DNA of 64,000 nucleotides from Providencia alcalifaciens (GCF_020271745.1 NZ_CP084296.1:3782001-3846000); one strand, 5' to 3'. Numbered from the stretch's first letter, positions 1 to 10,083 are shown. The notes: generated by a model from the letters alone, not told the origin. Numbers and translations are program-made.

Positions 1-129
1 GACGATGAGAGTGAGTTAGACAACTTGTACACCAAATTACTGTCTACTGCGCAACACTATGGTTTTACAGAAGCATTAATTGAAACTCGCAGCTATAAGC
101 AGATGTACCTTGAGAGTTTGGTTAAATAA
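1..129 (+). CDS. C-terminal end of an unidentified protein (partial)
   Basis: An open frame runs from the window edge to a TAA at 127-129, giving 42 residues that end in YLESLVK. The fragment is hydrophilic and helix-prone. I do not recognise the family, and no motif is visible. It converges on lolE and is followed by a strong hairpin that can end transcription from both sides. The stop codon lies inside a 10-bp direct repeat (121-130 and 136-145). Confidence 0.55.
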   Translation, partial: DDESELDNLYTKLLSTAQHYGFTEALIETRSYKQMYLESLVK

Positions 130-154
130 TGTCGCGTTAAATAATATTCGATGA

Positions 155-187
155 CAAAAGGCGCGACTGTCACCACTCGCGCCTTGT
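155..187. terminator. Bidirectional terminator between the partial gene and lolE
   Basis: AAGGCGCGA (158-166) pairs perfectly with TCGCGCCTT (177-185) around a 10-nt loop. It lies between two convergent genes, with an A-run on the left that serves as the U-tract for leftward lolE transcripts. Confidence 0.75.
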
Positions 188-190
188 TGA

Positions 191-1438
191 TCACTGACCG
201 CTTAGAATACGCGCCGGATCTAGCTTACTTGCGCGTCTTGCTGGATACCAGCTGGCTAATAAGCTCAGAACAACCGTGGTGAACAGCACGTAAATCACAT
301 CCATTACATGCAGTTCAGAAGGCAGGAAATCTATAAAGTAGACATCCCCTGATAGGATAGGATGACCGATAACCACTTCAAGTCCCTTAATCATGGTGGT
401 TAAATTCAGGGAGATTAATACCCCCAGCACCACGCCGATAAGTGAACCAACCAGCCCCCCGATTAACCCATACCACAGGAAGATAGCGCGAATTTGTCTA
501 TCTTTTGCCCCTAATGTCCGCAGAACCGCAATATCGCTGCTTTTATCTTTGACTGCCATCACGAGCGTGGAGACGATATTAAAACAAGCAACCCCGATGA
601 CTAAAATCATCGCTAAATACATGACACTGCGAACCACTTGAATGTCGTTGTACATATAGCCGTAATCGCCAATCCAGCTTTTCACCACCACATGATGCAT
701 GGTTTTCAGCCCAGCGTCATACACCACTTTATCGGCTTCGAAAGGATCTTTAGCTTTAATTTCAAAACCGCTAATGCCGTTTCCATAACCGAGATATTCC
801 TGTGCATCCGCCAGCGGAACTAAGGCGAGCTGATGGTCGAGCAATCCACTTAAGCGAAAAATCCCCGTCACTTGGACACGAATACGCTTAGGCTGCTGAA
901 TTTTCATGCTGTCATCGGTATTTGGGATCATAATCGTCACCCAATCCCCGACTTTCACGTTCAGCGAATTCGCCACCCCTTGCCCTAAAATGATCGACTG
1001 CTTACCCGCTTCAAAATGTTGCCACGCATCATTTAGGATAAACTCAGGCAATGCACTGACTTGGGATTCTGTTTCGTGAGAAACACCCATAATCTGGATG
1101 GCTTTAAGATTCGCGCCGCGCTCAAGTAGCCCCGTGAAATTCACATAGGGACTGACCCCTTGTACACCCGGCGTTTTGCGGATCACATTTTGCGCGAACT
1201 CCCAATCCTGATAAGGGGCTTCAACGGCGTAAATTTGCCCGTGAGGCACCACGGAAAGAACACGGTTATTTAATTCTCGCTCAAAGCCATTCATGGCGCT
1301 TAAGCCGATAATTAATACCGCAACACCTAAAACAATCCCAAGAGTCGAGACAATCGATACCAAAGACACCAGGCCTGTCCTACGGCGTCCTCGGCTAAAT
1401 CGCAATGCCGCTAGTAGCGTCAGAGGCATTTTAATCAT
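191..1438 (-). CDS. lolE: Lipoprotein-releasing ABC transporter permease LolE
   Basis: Inner-membrane permease subunit of LolCDE, which extracts mature lipoproteins from the inner membrane and passes them to LolA. The 415-residue protein has the FtsX/MacB layout: one N-terminal membrane helix (about 24-48, ending in SAMNGFE), a large periplasmic domain (about 50-270), and three C-terminal helices (about 272-405). The motif [12 protein letters not shown] in the cytoplasmic coupling region is typical. It is the last gene of lolC-lolD-lolE; its start abuts the lolD stop (shared base 1438), so translation is probably coupled. Its similarity to LolC upstream reflects their paralogy. The assignment to LolE rather than LolC rests on gene order and sequence recall. 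Confidence 0.95.
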   Translation of the reverse strand: MIKMPLTLLAALRFSRGRRRTGLVSLVSIVSTLGIVLGVAVLIIGLSAMNGFERELNNRVLSVVPHGQIYAVEAPYQDWEFAQNVIRKTPGVQGVSPYVNFTGLLERGANLKAIQIMGVSHETESQVSALPEFILNDAWQHFEAGKQSIILGQGVANSLNVKVGDWVTIMIPNTDDSMKIQQPKRIRVQVTGIFRLSGLLDHQLALVPLADAQEYLGYGNGISGFEIKAKDPFEADKVVYDAGLKTMHHVVVKSWIGDYGYMYNDIQVVRSVMYLAMILVIGVACFNIVSTLVMAVKDKSSDIAVLRTLGAKDRQIRAIFLWYGLIGGLVGSLIGVVLGVLISLNLTTMIKGLEVVIGHPILSGDVYFIDFLPSELHVMDVIYVLFTTVVLSLLASWYPARRASKLDPARILSGQ

Positions 1439-2139
1439 TACATTGCCCCCAACGTAATTTCCTGTTGCAGATGACCATCACGCATTTCTAAACGGCGGGA
1501 TAAACGACTCGCCAGTTTCATATCATGGGTGACCACTAAAAATGCGGTTTTTTGCTTACGGTTTAACTCACCCAATAATTCAAAAATGGCATCCGCATTG
1601 CGCAAATCGAGGTTACCTGTTGGTTCATCCGCCAGTACTAACGCGGGGTCATTCACCAACGCACGAGCAATCGCAACACGTTGACGCTCACCACCGGATA
1701 ATTCAGATGGACGATGATTGGCTCGGTGCTCTAACCCTACCGCTTTTAACATTTCGGTGGCTTTAGCAAACGCCACTGCTTTCGCCACATCGCCAATTAA
1801 CAGTGGCATCGCCACATTTTCTAATGCTGTAAAATCAGGCAATAAATGGTGGAATTGATAAATAAAACCGAGGTCTTTATTACGAATAGCCGCACGAGCG
1901 TCAGAAGAAAGCTGGTTAATTTGCTGCCCACGGAAAATGACATTCCCTTGGGATGGTGTATCTAGCCCGCCAAGTAGGTGTAATAAGGTACTTTTACCGG
2001 AACCTGAGCTACCCACGATAGCCATGGTTTCGCCTTCATTCATCGTGAAGCTGACATTCTTTAACACTTCTGTGGAGAGTGCGCCTTCTTGATAAATCTT
2101 GCTTAAATGTTCACAGACCAGAAGTGGTTGATTATTCAT
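1438..2139 (-). CDS. lolD: Lipoprotein-releasing ABC transporter ATPase LolD
   Basis: Cytoplasmic ATPase that powers lipoprotein release by LolCE. It carries Walker [10 protein letters not shown] (residues 43-51), the signature [10 protein letters not shown], Walker [13 protein letters not shown] and the H-loop VVTHD. I chose the ATG at 2139 (233 residues, MNNQPLL...). This matches the family length and overlaps the lolC stop by 8 bases, the usual coupled arrangement; an in-frame extension to 2175 exists but would read through lolC coding sequence. Middle gene of the lolCDE operon. Confidence 0.95.
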   Translation of the reverse strand: MNNQPLLVCEHLSKIYQEGALSTEVLKNVSFTMNEGETMAIVGSSGSGKSTLLHLLGGLDTPSQGNVIFRGQQINQLSSDARAAIRNKDLGFIYQFHHLLPDFTALENVAMPLLIGDVAKAVAFAKATEMLKAVGLEHRANHRPSELSGGERQRVAIARALVNDPALVLADEPTGNLDLRNADAIFELLGELNRKQKTAFLVVTHDMKLASRLSRRLEMRDGHLQQEITLGAM

Positions 2140-3334
2140 ATCGTAAAGCCTCAGCAGGTTGTACCGCTGCCGCACGCCAAGAAGGATAAAGCGTCGCCAG
2201 CAAAGAAATCAGCATCGCGCACAGCGCAATAATTAAAATACCCGGATAGTCGAGTACAATCGGGAGTGCCACTCCCCGCGGTAATAAGCCAATTAACGGC
2301 ATAATTACGTTCAGTTGGCTTGATAGCAGCGTACCCAGCACGGTACCAATTAATGTCCCGATAATGCCAGCACCCGCCCCTTGAATCATAAAGATAGTCA
2401 GGATTTTGCTACGTTTGAGCCCTAAGGTTTTCAAAATTGCCACTTCGCCTTGTTTTTCCATGACTAATAAAGATAGCGACGTAATGATGTTAAATGCCGC
2501 CACTGCGATAATCAGGCTCAGCAGCAGCCCCATCATATTTTTTTCCATTCTCACTGCTTGGAAAAATTCGCCTTTACGCTCACGCCAATCAGTCCACACT
2601 AACCCTTCCGGCAGTGTCTGTTTACTCGCCACATCCACTTGCAGAGGTTCGTCCAGATATAAACGCCAGCCAGTAATATTTCCAGTTGGGTAACGTAGCA
2701 TTCTCGCGGCATCAGGCTGAGCAACAATCAATTCACTCGTATCCGCTTCGCCATTGGTTTGAAAAATACCCGCAACCGTAAATAAACGCTGGCTGGGTAT
2801 ACGCCCCATTGGGGTTAATTGGCTCACACCTGGAATAATTAAGCGCACTTGGTCGCCGCGTTTTACGCCGAGGGTTTCCGCCAGCCGATTGCCAAGAAAA
2901 ACGTTGTATTGCCCATCGATTAAATCACGGCGATCCCCGCTTATCAGCTTATCGAGTAATAAGGAGGATTCATCAGAACGAATTCCCCCCATCATGCCCA
3001 CCCCCACATTATTTCGGCTTTGTAAAACCACTTCCGACTGAACAATCGGCTCGATTTTCTTAACACCTTTGAGGTTTTTTAAGTCCGTGATGGGATGTTG
3101 ATTGGGATCGATATTTCCGGTATTTGAGGTCAATATGGCCTGTGGCATATAGGCAAGTATGCTATCTTGTAACGAACGTTCAAAACCGTTCATCACAGAC
3201 GTCACGGTAATTAATGCCGCAACACCAAGGGTTATGCCTATCGCCGACAAGCTGGACACAAAACGTCCAAATTTATCGACCGCGCGCCCACGCATATAGC
3301 GCAGACCTATAAAGAGTGAGACAGATTGATGCAT
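2132..3334 (-). CDS. lolC: Lipoprotein-releasing ABC transporter permease LolC
   Basis: Permease partner of LolE. LolC is the subunit that contacts LolA through its periplasmic hook. The protein has an N-terminal helix (about 24-45, ending [12 protein letters not shown]), a periplasmic domain and three C-terminal helices, with [14 protein letters not shown] in the coupling region. The ATG at 3334 (400 residues, MHQSVSL...) is preferred over an in-frame start at 3412, because it gives the usual family length and places the conserved [10 protein letters not shown] near the N-terminus. First gene of the operon, divergent from mfd across a 227-bp gap. Confidence 0.94.
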   Translation of the reverse strand: MHQSVSLFIGLRYMRGRAVDKFGRFVSSLSAIGITLGVAALITVTSVMNGFERSLQDSILAYMPQAILTSNTGNIDPNQHPITDLKNLKGVKKIEPIVQSEVVLQSRNNVGVGMMGGIRSDESSLLLDKLISGDRRDLIDGQYNVFLGNRLAETLGVKRGDQVRLIIPGVSQLTPMGRIPSQRLFTVAGIFQTNGEADTSELIVAQPDAARMLRYPTGNITGWRLYLDEPLQVDVASKQTLPEGLVWTDWRERKGEFFQAVRMEKNMMGLLLSLIIAVAAFNIITSLSLLVMEKQGEVAILKTLGLKRSKILTIFMIQGAGAGIIGTLIGTVLGTLLSSQLNVIMPLIGLLPRGVALPIVLDYPGILIIALCAMLISLLATLYPSWRAAAVQPAEALRYE

Positions 3335-3512
3335 GAAAACGTAATGTCCCTGTTGCCAAAGCGAAGTGTTCAGGGATAATAAAGGGTACGATTGATGAAT
3401 GGAACCACCCAACCGCGCTTTTGTGGTTTTTTTTATTATATATACTATTTGTTTAGATCACTTTCAGACTACTCAATGAGTTCTGTGGGTCGTTTAATGA
3501 ATTTTTAATTAC

Positions 3513-3539
3513 CTAACTAATCATTAATTAACTAGTTAG
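3513..3539. promoter_or_regulatory. Inverted repeat in the lolC-mfd divergent promoter region
   Basis: CTAACTA (3513-3519) and TAGTTAG (3533-3539) form a 7-bp inverted repeat with a 13-bp AT-rich centre, 22 bases before the mfd start codon. It could be an operator or an mRNA hairpin in the mfd leader. No known consensus is recognised. Confidence 0.35.
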
Positions 3540-3561
3540 CTATGAGAAGCTGAATATTTCT

Positions 3562-6500
3562 ATGTCGTCAAATTATCGTTATGAACTGCCCAGTCGTGCT
3601 GGCGATGTCCGCCATTTAGGCTGCTTAATTGGTGCTGCGGGTCCCTTAGAATGCGCAGAAATGATTGAACGCCATCAAGGTCCTGTGGTGATTGTCACGC
3701 GTGATATGCAAAATGCATTACGCGTTCGTGATGAACTTCAACAGTTTACCCAACATCCTATAGAGACACTGTCGGATTGGGAAACGTTACCCTACGATAA
3801 TTTTTCACCGCATCAAGAAATCATTTCTCACCGTTTATCCACTCTATACCGCTTGCCAACCCTGCAAAAAGGGGCGCTCATCCTCCCCGTTAATACCTTA
3901 ATGCAGAAGGTGTGCCCTGCTGATTTTCTGACGGGACATGCCTTAGTGATGGCGAAGGGCGATAAACTCTCACGCGATAGCCTACGAGACGAACTGGATA
4001 AAGCCGGATACCGCCATGTTGAGCAAGTGCTTGAGCATGGTGAATATGCCATTCGCGGAGCATTGCTCGACTTATTCCCAATGGGTAGTGACCTGCCATT
4101 TCGTATCGACTTTTTTGATGATGAAATTGACAGCCTGCGCACCTTTGACGTCGATACTCAACGCACCTTAGAAGAAGTTAGCGCAATCAACTTATTGCCT
4201 GCTCACGAATTTCCGACCGATAAAGACGCTATCGAACGTTTTCGCAGCCAGTGGCGCGAACGCTTTGAAGTTCGCCGTGATCCGGAACATATCTATCAGC
4301 AAGTGAGTAAAAATACCCTACCTAGTGGGATTGAATATTGGCAGCCGCTGTTTTTCGCTGAACCGTTGCCTTCTTTATTTGAATATTTACCTGCTAACAC
4401 CCTGTTTGTTTCGCAAAATCTGCAAGAACCCGCAGAGCGATTCCAACAAGATGCACAGCAGCGTTATGAAAGCCGTGGTGTTGATCCAATGCGCCCATTG
4501 CTTCCCCCTGCCGAGTTATGGTTAACCGTCGAACAACTGAATCAGAACTTAAAAAATTGGCCTCGGGTACAGCTGTCTACGGAAAAATTACCGAAAAAGG
4601 CTGCCAATACCAATTTAGACTATCAGCCACTTCCGGATATTAGCACCCAAGGGCAAAGTAAAAATCCACTGGAAAAACTGCGCCAGTTCACCGAACAGTT
4701 TGATGGCACTATTGTGTTCTCCGTAGAGAGTGAAGGACGCCGTGAAACGGTGAGTGAATTACTCGCACGCCTAAAAATTCGCCCTGAAATTATCAACAAT
4801 TATTTTGGTCAAACCCAAGATCGCTTTGCCATTACGATTGGGGCGGCTGAACATGGTTTTATTCAACCAGAAAACCACCGCGCCTTAATTTGCGAAAGTG
4901 ATTTACTGGGTGAGCGAGTCGTACGCCGCCGCAGTGACCAGCGCCGCACCATCAATACCGACACCCTCATTCGTAACCTTGCAGAGTTACGTCCGGGTCA
5001 ACCCGTGGTTCATATTGAGCATGGTGTCGGACGCTATCAAGGCTTAATCACCTTAGAAGCGGGGGGTATTCCCGCTGAGTATTTGATCCTCACCTACGCA
5101 GGCGAAGATAAACTGTATGTCCCTGTCTCTTCATTACATTTAATTAGCCGTTATGCGGGGGGCGCCGATGAAAATGCGCCGCTGCATAAATTGGGTAGTG
5201 ACAGTTGGGGACGCGCTCGCCAAAAAGCAGCGGAAAAAGTGCGGGATGTGGCGGCGGAACTTCTGGATATTTATGCTCAACGAGCCGCTAAAGCAGGCTT
5301 CGCCTTCAAACATGATAAAGAACAATATCGGGAGTTTTGCCAAGGTTTCCCATTTGAAACCACTACCGACCAAGAGATGGCGATTAACGCAGTATTGAGT
5401 GATATGTGTCAGCCGCTGGCGATGGATCGCTTAGTCTGTGGTGATGTGGGCTTTGGTAAAACTGAAGTCGCCATGCGCGCCGCATTTTTAGCGATCAACA
5501 ATAATAAGCAAGTGGCTGTACTGGTTCCTACCACGCTATTAGCTCAGCAACATTATGATAATTTCCGCGACCGCTTTGCGAATTGGCCGGTACGTATCGA
5601 AATGCTATCGCGTTTTAAAACGGCCAAAGAGCAGCAGCAAATTATTGCGGAAGCCGCAGAAGGCAAAGTGGATATTTTGATTGGTACCCATAAATTGCTA
5701 CAAAGCGATATTCAGTGGAAAGATCTGGGTTTGCTGGTGGTGGATGAAGAGCATCGTTTCGGGGTTCGTCATAAAGAGCGCATTAAAGCGATGCGCGCTG
5801 ACGTGGATATTCTAACCTTAACGGCGACGCCAATTCCACGCACCCTGAATATGGCAATGAGTGGCATGCGGGATTTATCGATTATCGCGACCCCACCCGC
5901 TCGCCGCTTAGCCGTAAAAACCTTTGTTCGCCAATATGATGATTTAGTGGTGCGCGAAGCGATTCTGCGGGAAACGTTACGTGGAGGTCAGGTTTATTAT
6001 CTGTATAACGATGTGGAAAATATCGAAAAAGCCAAAGCACGCCTTGAAGCCTTAGTACCTGAAGCACGATTTGTGGTGGGTCACGGGCAAATGCGTGAGC
6101 GCGAACTCGAGCGAGTCATGACAGATTTCCACCATCAACGATTTAATGTCCTGATCTGCACCACGATTATTGAAACGGGTATCGATATCCCAACGGCAAA
6201 TACCATTATTATTGAACGCGCTGACCACTTTGGTTTAGCACAATTGCATCAGCTACGCGGTCGTGTAGGTCGCTCTCATCACCAAGCTTATGCTTATCTG
6301 CTTACGCCGCATCCAAAAGCCATGACTACCGACGCACAAAAACGCCTCGAAGCCATTTCTTCCCTTGAAGATTTAGGGGCTGGGTTTGCACTGGCGACCC
6401 ATGACCTTGAAATTCGTGGTGCTGGAGAGCTATTGGGTGAAGACCAAAGTGGACAGATGACCACCATCGGCTTCACCTTATATATGGAGCTACTCGAAAG

Positions 6501-7008
6501 TGCGGTCGATGCACTGAAAGAAGGACGCGAGCCATCCCTTGAGGATCTCACCAGTCAGCAAACCGAGGTAGAGCTGCGTATGCCAGTACTGCTGCCTGAT
6601 GAATATATACATGATGTGAATATCAGACTGTCTTTCTATAAACGTATTGCCAGTGCTAAAGACCAGTCAGAACTGGATGAGCTACGTATCGAGCTAATTG
6701 ACCGCTTTGGGACTTTACCTGATGCAGGTAAATTCTTGCTGTCAACAGCGGGCATTCGTTTACAAGCGCAAAAACTGGGCATGAAGCGGATTGAAGCTCA
6801 TGAGAAAGGCGGGTTTATTGAATTCAATGAACGCAACAAAGTCGACCCGATGTTCTTAATCAGCTTACTGCAAAATCAGCCGAAAACGTTCCGTATGGAA
6901 GGTCCTGTCCGTTTAAAATTCTTCCATGATTTAGCCGACAGAGCGACACGTTTAGACTTTATCAAACAGCTAGTCGCAGATTTTGATGAGCATCAACTGG
7001 TGTCGTAG
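3562..7008 (+). CDS. mfd: Transcription-repair coupling factor Mfd
   Basis: DNA translocase that removes RNA polymerase stalled at lesions and recruits UvrA for nucleotide excision repair. At 1148 residues it is full length. The N-terminal third is UvrB-like; the RNA-polymerase-interacting CarD-like domain starts near residue 475 (PGQPVVHIEHGVGRYQG). The RecG-like motor carries Walker A GFGKTE near residue 630, the DEEH box near 728 and TATPIPRTL, followed by the TRG region and a C-terminal TRCF domain. It faces away from lolCDE, and a strong terminator follows. In E. coli, comR, bhsA and ldtC lie between ycfJ and mfd; none is present here. Confidence 0.98.
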   Translation: MSSNYRYELPSRAGDVRHLGCLIGAAGPLECAEMIERHQGPVVIVTRDMQNALRVRDELQQFTQHPIETLSDWETLPYDNFSPHQEIISHRLSTLYRLPTLQKGALILPVNTLMQKVCPADFLTGHALVMAKGDKLSRDSLRDELDKAGYRHVEQVLEHGEYAIRGALLDLFPMGSDLPFRIDFFDDEIDSLRTFDVDTQRTLEEVSAINLLPAHEFPTDKDAIERFRSQWRERFEVRRDPEHIYQQVSKNTLPSGIEYWQPLFFAEPLPSLFEYLPANTLFVSQNLQEPAERFQQDAQQRYESRGVDPMRPLLPPAELWLTVEQLNQNLKNWPRVQLSTEKLPKKAANTNLDYQPLPDISTQGQSKNPLEKLRQFTEQFDGTIVFSVESEGRRETVSELLARLKIRPEIINNYFGQTQDRFAITIGAAEHGFIQPENHRALICESDLLGERVVRRRSDQRRTINTDTLIRNLAELRPGQPVVHIEHGVGRYQGLITLEAGGIPAEYLILTYAGEDKLYVPVSSLHLISRYAGGADENAPLHKLGSDSWGRARQKAAEKVRDVAAELLDIYAQRAAKAGFAFKHDKEQYREFCQGFPFETTTDQEMAINAVLSDMCQPLAMDRLVCGDVGFGKTEVAMRAAFLAINNNKQVAVLVPTTLLAQQHYDNFRDRFANWPVRIEMLSRFKTAKEQQQIIAEAAEGKVDILIGTHKLLQSDIQWKDLGLLVVDEEHRFGVRHKERIKAMRADVDILTLTATPIPRTLNMAMSGMRDLSIIATPPARRLAVKTFVRQYDDLVVREAILRETLRGGQVYYLYNDVENIEKAKARLEALVPEARFVVGHGQMRERELERVMTDFHHQRFNVLICTTIIETGIDIPTANTIIIERADHFGLAQLHQLRGRVGRSHHQAYAYLLTPHPKAMTTDAQKRLEAISSLEDLGAGFALATHDLEIRGAGELLGEDQSGQMTTIGFTLYMELLESAVDALKEGREPSLEDLTSQQTEVELRMPVLLPDEYIHDVNIRLSFYKRIASAKDQSELDELRIELIDRFGTLPDAGKFLLSTAGIRLQAQKLGMKRIEAHEKGGFIEFNERNKVDPMFLISLLQNQPKTFRMEGPVRLKFFHDLADRATRLDFIKQLVADFDEHQLVS

Positions 7009-7025
7009 AGGCTGAGCTCCTCAAC

Positions 7026-7067
7026 AAAAAAGCCATCGATTCATTACGATTCGATGGCTTTCTTTTA
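7026..7067. terminator. Bidirectional terminator between mfd and the Sel1 gene
   Basis: AGCCATCGA (7031-7039) pairs perfectly with TCGATGGCT (7051-7059), flanked by an A-run on the left and TTTCTTTT on the right. It serves the convergent mfd and Sel1-repeat genes. Confidence 0.9.
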
Positions 7068-7089
7068 TGTGGTTTTAACCAATAAATGA

Positions 7090-7452
7090 CTACTTTTTAT
7101 TATCTTTCGCATGACCTATCGCTTCTAAATGCCCCTGCGCATCGCTATTACCCTGCGCCGCAGATTTTTGGAACCATTCTAAGGATTGGTGAGCCTCATC
7201 AGATAAACGCTCACTGGTTTCATACATCATGCCCATCATATATTGCGCTTGAGCATGCCCTTGGCTAGCGGCTTTCAAATACCATTCAATCGCTTTTTCC
7301 TCATTTTCTTCAACCCCTGCGCCCACATCATACAGAGTAGCAATCTCATATTGTGCATCGAGGTCACCACTTTTGGCTTTCAACATGAGTTCATTAAATG
7401 AGGGGACACTGCGCGATGTGAAACCTAAAAATTCCAGTAATTTTTTAAGCAT
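7090..7452 (-). CDS. Small Sel1-like repeat protein
   Basis: A 120-residue protein with no signal peptide and two Sel1/TPR-like repeats. The first spans about 28-65 (DAQYEIATLYDVGAG, then KAIEWYLKAASQG) and the second about 66-108 (AQAQYMMGMMYET, then SLEWFQKSAAQG). The repeats form paired helices that usually serve protein-protein contact; the partner is unknown. It lies 11 bases downstream of the YcfJ-like gene on the same strand, so the two are probably co-transcribed. The short N-terminal region (MLKKLLEFLGF) could be an amphipathic helix. This is a lineage-specific insertion between ycfJ and mfd compared with E. coli. Confidence 0.8.
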   Translation of the reverse strand: MLKKLLEFLGFTSRSVPSFNELMLKAKSGDLDAQYEIATLYDVGAGVEENEEKAIEWYLKAASQGHAQAQYMMGMMYETSERLSDEAHQSLEWFQKSAAQGNSDAQGHLEAIGHAKDNKK

Positions 7453-7463
7453 GGCTTCTCTTT

Positions 7464-8069
7464 CTACTCAAACATTCCAAAGGTATTTTTACCCGTTTTG
7501 ACTTCCAGCATTGTAGACGGCTGATAGGCTTTTGGTAGGTCATCTGGCTTCATACAGTAGAATGGTAAACTGTTTTTTGCCCCTTCTCGCGGGGTTTCAC
7601 ATGCCGCTTTACTGGACATGGTTAAATCTAACTGCCCATTTTCTTCATTAAGAGGGATAAACACCGTTGGCTCATACGGCATTCTCACTTTACCAATCGT
7701 ATCGCCAATACGGTAAATAACATCATAAGCCACAATAACCTGCTCTAAACTCTTGGTGATCACGCAAGTTCTCGTTTCATTGCTGGAAAATGGTGGTAGT
7801 GTTCTTCCTTGTAAGGATTGGATCATCAAAATGGTTCTGCATTCGCGTTGCGCAGGGTGCCAACGAGATAAAGACTCTTGCGTGAATGTACCCAAAATAC
7901 CTGTGACCGAACAATTTTCATGTTCCACCATACGCGTTGCTTTAATGGGTTCGGTAGATAAAACAGTGGCAATTTTTACTTCGTCACTACGCACAAAAGA
8001 GAAATAAACGGCAGCAATTAAGCAAACGACAACAAATGCGGCTAACAACAATTTAATTTTTAGCTTCAT
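7464..8069 (-). CDS. YcfJ-like membrane-anchored protein lacking the glycine-zipper core
   Basis: A 201-residue protein with one N-terminal hydrophobic segment (about 5-25) and an otherwise extracytoplasmic body. Two blocks resemble E. coli YcfJ as I remember it: an N-terminal TVLSTEPIKAT stretch, and a C-terminal stretch CVITKSLEQ...YDVIYRIGDTIGKVRM...IPLNEENGQL. The glycine-rich Rick_17kDa-type segment that joins these blocks in YcfJ is replaced here by a glycine-poor region (about 58-95). The position just downstream of ndh on the same strand is that of ycfJ in E. coli. Four or more cysteines (CSV, CRT, TCV, ACE, YCM) suggest disulfides in the envelope. Orthology is inference; the function is unknown. 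Confidence 0.65.
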   Translation of the reverse strand: MKLKIKLLLAAFVVVCLIAAVYFSFVRSDEVKIATVLSTEPIKATRMVEHENCSVTGILGTFTQESLSRWHPAQRECRTILMIQSLQGRTLPPFSSNETRTCVITKSLEQVIVAYDVIYRIGDTIGKVRMPYEPTVFIPLNEENGQLDLTMSSKAACETPREGAKNSLPFYCMKPDDLPKAYQPSTMLEVKTGKNTFGMFE

Positions 8070-8289
8070 TGTTTGCCCTTTTATTAAATAGTGAGTGTGT
8101 TAGCTATTGTAGCTTATCTAGTATCAACTACATTAATTACATACAAGAAATATGGTTTTTTAGATTAGTCTGAGTATAAGACTTACATCTTATTGACTTA
8201 CGCGTGAATCAATTTCAATATATTACACCACATCATAATCTTCTCTATTTCTTTGTTTTCTTTAAATAAAATAAAAAACATAAATTAAT

Positions 8290-8350
8290 GGGTTATGAGT
8301 GATTTAAATTAAAAAGATATCGCCTTTTTGTATTAAATCACACTTAACCC
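8290..8350. repeat. Long imperfect palindrome (stem-loop)
   Basis: The left arm GGGTTATGAGTGATTTAAAT (8290-8309) is mirrored by ATTAAATCACACTTAACCC (8332-8350) with few mismatches. Inside, AAAAAG (8311-8316) pairs with CTTTTT (8324-8329) around a short loop. The whole 61 bases can fold into one extended stem. No open frame or transposase is associated. It could be a miniature mobile element, a small RNA or a double-ended terminator. Confidence 0.6.
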
Positions 8351-8474
8351 AAACTCATTAGGGTAATTAGCTGATTTTATGGCGTCTATTTAATGAATAA
8401 GTATTTAAAATATATGCACCACTTAAACTAGGTATTATTACTTATTTTAAATACATCTTTATTCTGATTGGAGG

Positions 8475-8508
8475 ATACACACGATTATTCACTAATAACC
8501 GTGTGTAT
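8475..8508 (-). terminator. Hairpin downstream of ndh
   Basis: ATACACACG (8475-8483) pairs with CGTGTGTAT (8500-8508), and TTATT with AATAA just inside, interrupted by one mismatch. It begins 37 bases past the ndh stop. A U-run is lacking, so it may be a transcript-end stabiliser rather than a classical terminator. Confidence 0.4.
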
Positions 8509-8545
8509 TCTTGCGCTGCAGTATCGAAAAAACGATAATCGTCGA

Positions 8546-9850
8546 TTAATGTAATTTAAGTTTAGGTCGAATAATACGGTTAATACTGCCGACCAGCATC
8601 ATTAAACCTGTTTTTATATAGCCATGTAATGCAATTTGGTGCATGCGATATAGGGAAATGTAGACGAAACGCGCAATGCGTCCTTCTACCATCATATCTC
8701 CTCGCATTAAGTTACCCATCAAGCTACCTACGGTACTAAAGCGAGATAACGAAACTAATGAACCATGATCTTTGTAAATGTAGTTTTTCAGTGGTTTATC
8801 TTTCATTAATGCCACGATATTGTCATAGCATAAGCTCGCCATTTGATGAGCGGATTGTGCTCTTGGTGGGACAAAACCGCCTTCCGGTTTCGCACAAGAT
8901 GCACAGTCACCAATGGCAAAAATCCCATCATCCAAGGTGGTTTGTAATGTCGGCTTAACTACCAATTGATTGATACGGTTGGTTTCTAAACCTGCAATAT
9001 CTTTCATAAAGTCAGGCGCTTTGATCCCTGCCGCCCACACCATTAAGTCAGCATAAATTTTGCCATCTTCTTTGGTATTTAAGCCATCAGCATCCGCGCT
9101 GGTTACCATGGTTTTGGTTAATACTTTCACGCCCAATTTATTCAGTTCTTGGTGTGCTGCGCCTGAAATACGTGGAGGTAATGCAGGTAAAATACGCTCA
9201 CCCGCTTCTACTAACGTCACATTTAACGCATCAGTATCTAACCCTTTAAAACCATAGCTCGTTAACTGCTCCACCGCGTTATACAGTTCAGCGGAGAGCT
9301 CAACCCCGGTAGCCCCACCGCCGACAATGGCGATATTCACTTTTTCTTCCGCATTATCACGCACTGAATAACGCAAGAATAAATTCAGCATTTCATCGTG
9401 AAAACGATGAGCTTGCGCAGGACTATCAAGGAAAATGCAGTTTTCTTTTACACCTGGGGTACCAAAATCATTCGAGGCACTTCCCAACGCCATAACTAAA
9501 ATATCGTAATCAATTTCACGCAATGGCACTAACAGCTCGCCGTCTTTGTCACGTAATTCACCGAGAACCACTTTTTTGTTTTCTCGGTCGATATTCGTAA
9601 GAGAGCCTAATTGGAAATGAAATGCATTGTGACGAGCATGAGCTAAATAACTGATAGCATCAACACCGTCATCCAGTGAACCCGTCGCCACTTCATGAAG
9701 TAATGGTTTCCATAAGTGACTTGGGTTACGGTCAATCAGCGTGATATCAGCACGTTTTTTACGCCCTAATTTACGTCCTAAACGTGTTGCCAGTTCTAAA
9801 CCACCAGCACCACCGCCTACAACAACGATTTTAGGTTGAGTTAAGGTCAT
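8546..9850 (-). CDS. ndh: Type II NADH:quinone oxidoreductase Ndh
   Basis: Non-proton-pumping respiratory NADH dehydrogenase, peripheral on the inner membrane. The 434-residue protein has an FAD-binding dinucleotide fold at the N-terminus (VVVGGGAGG, residues 9-17), a second dinucleotide site for NADH ([12 protein letters not shown], near 175) and the FAD-contact motif GIFAIGDC. A basic, amphipathic C-terminal region is the usual membrane attachment. The start at 9850 follows an AGGGG ribosome site. A perfect FNR box upstream fits the known anaerobic repression of ndh in E. coli. The E. coli neighbour ycfP is missing; the porin and nucleotidase genes occupy the nagZ-ndh interval. Confidence 0.97.
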   Translation of the reverse strand: MTLTQPKIVVVGGGAGGLELATRLGRKLGRKKRADITLIDRNPSHLWKPLLHEVATGSLDDGVDAISYLAHARHNAFHFQLGSLTNIDRENKKVVLGELRDKDGELLVPLREIDYDILVMALGSASNDFGTPGVKENCIFLDSPAQAHRFHDEMLNLFLRYSVRDNAEEKVNIAIVGGGATGVELSAELYNAVEQLTSYGFKGLDTDALNVTLVEAGERILPALPPRISGAAHQELNKLGVKVLTKTMVTSADADGLNTKEDGKIYADLMVWAAGIKAPDFMKDIAGLETNRINQLVVKPTLQTTLDDGIFAIGDCASCAKPEGGFVPPRAQSAHQMASLCYDNIVALMKDKPLKNYIYKDHGSLVSLSRFSTVGSLMGNLMRGDMMVEGRIARFVYISLYRMHQIALHGYIKTGLMMLVGSINRIIRPKLKLH

Positions 9851-9985
9851 ATGCCCCTCATATAAAATATATTAATGTTATTTAAGATTTCTAATAATAA
9901 AAAACTTAAATAACACTAATTCACCATCTTTTATTTTGTTTTAGCTTGAAGAATATCACGCTTGGGTCTTTGGTCATACCAAATG

Positions 9986-9999
9986 TTGATGCAAATCAA
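9986..9999. promoter_or_regulatory. FNR box upstream of ndh
   Basis: TTGAT-GCAA-ATCAA matches the FNR consensus TTGATNNNNATCAA exactly, 136 bases before the ndh start. A weaker second copy (TTGATTATTATGAC) follows at 10005-10018, and a 6-bp inverted repeat TTTGGTcatACCAAA (9969-9983) precedes it. Paired FNR sites repress E. coli ndh under anaerobiosis. Confidence 0.8.
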
Positions 10000-10083
10000 T
10001 TTAGTTGATTATTATGACAACGATCACGCTCGTCAAATCATTTTTTGAAAAAAAAGAAACGAGTCAGCGTTATTTAACTTAGA

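Larger units (their letters stand above)
8070..8545. other. AT-rich intergenic region with a 61-bp stem-loop
   Basis: No supported gene. The stretch separates the ndh stop from the YcfJ-like start and must hold the promoter of the latter. It contains the long stem-loop at 8290-8350 and a second hairpin at 8475-8508. The rest is AT-rich with no recognised site. Confidence 0.6.
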
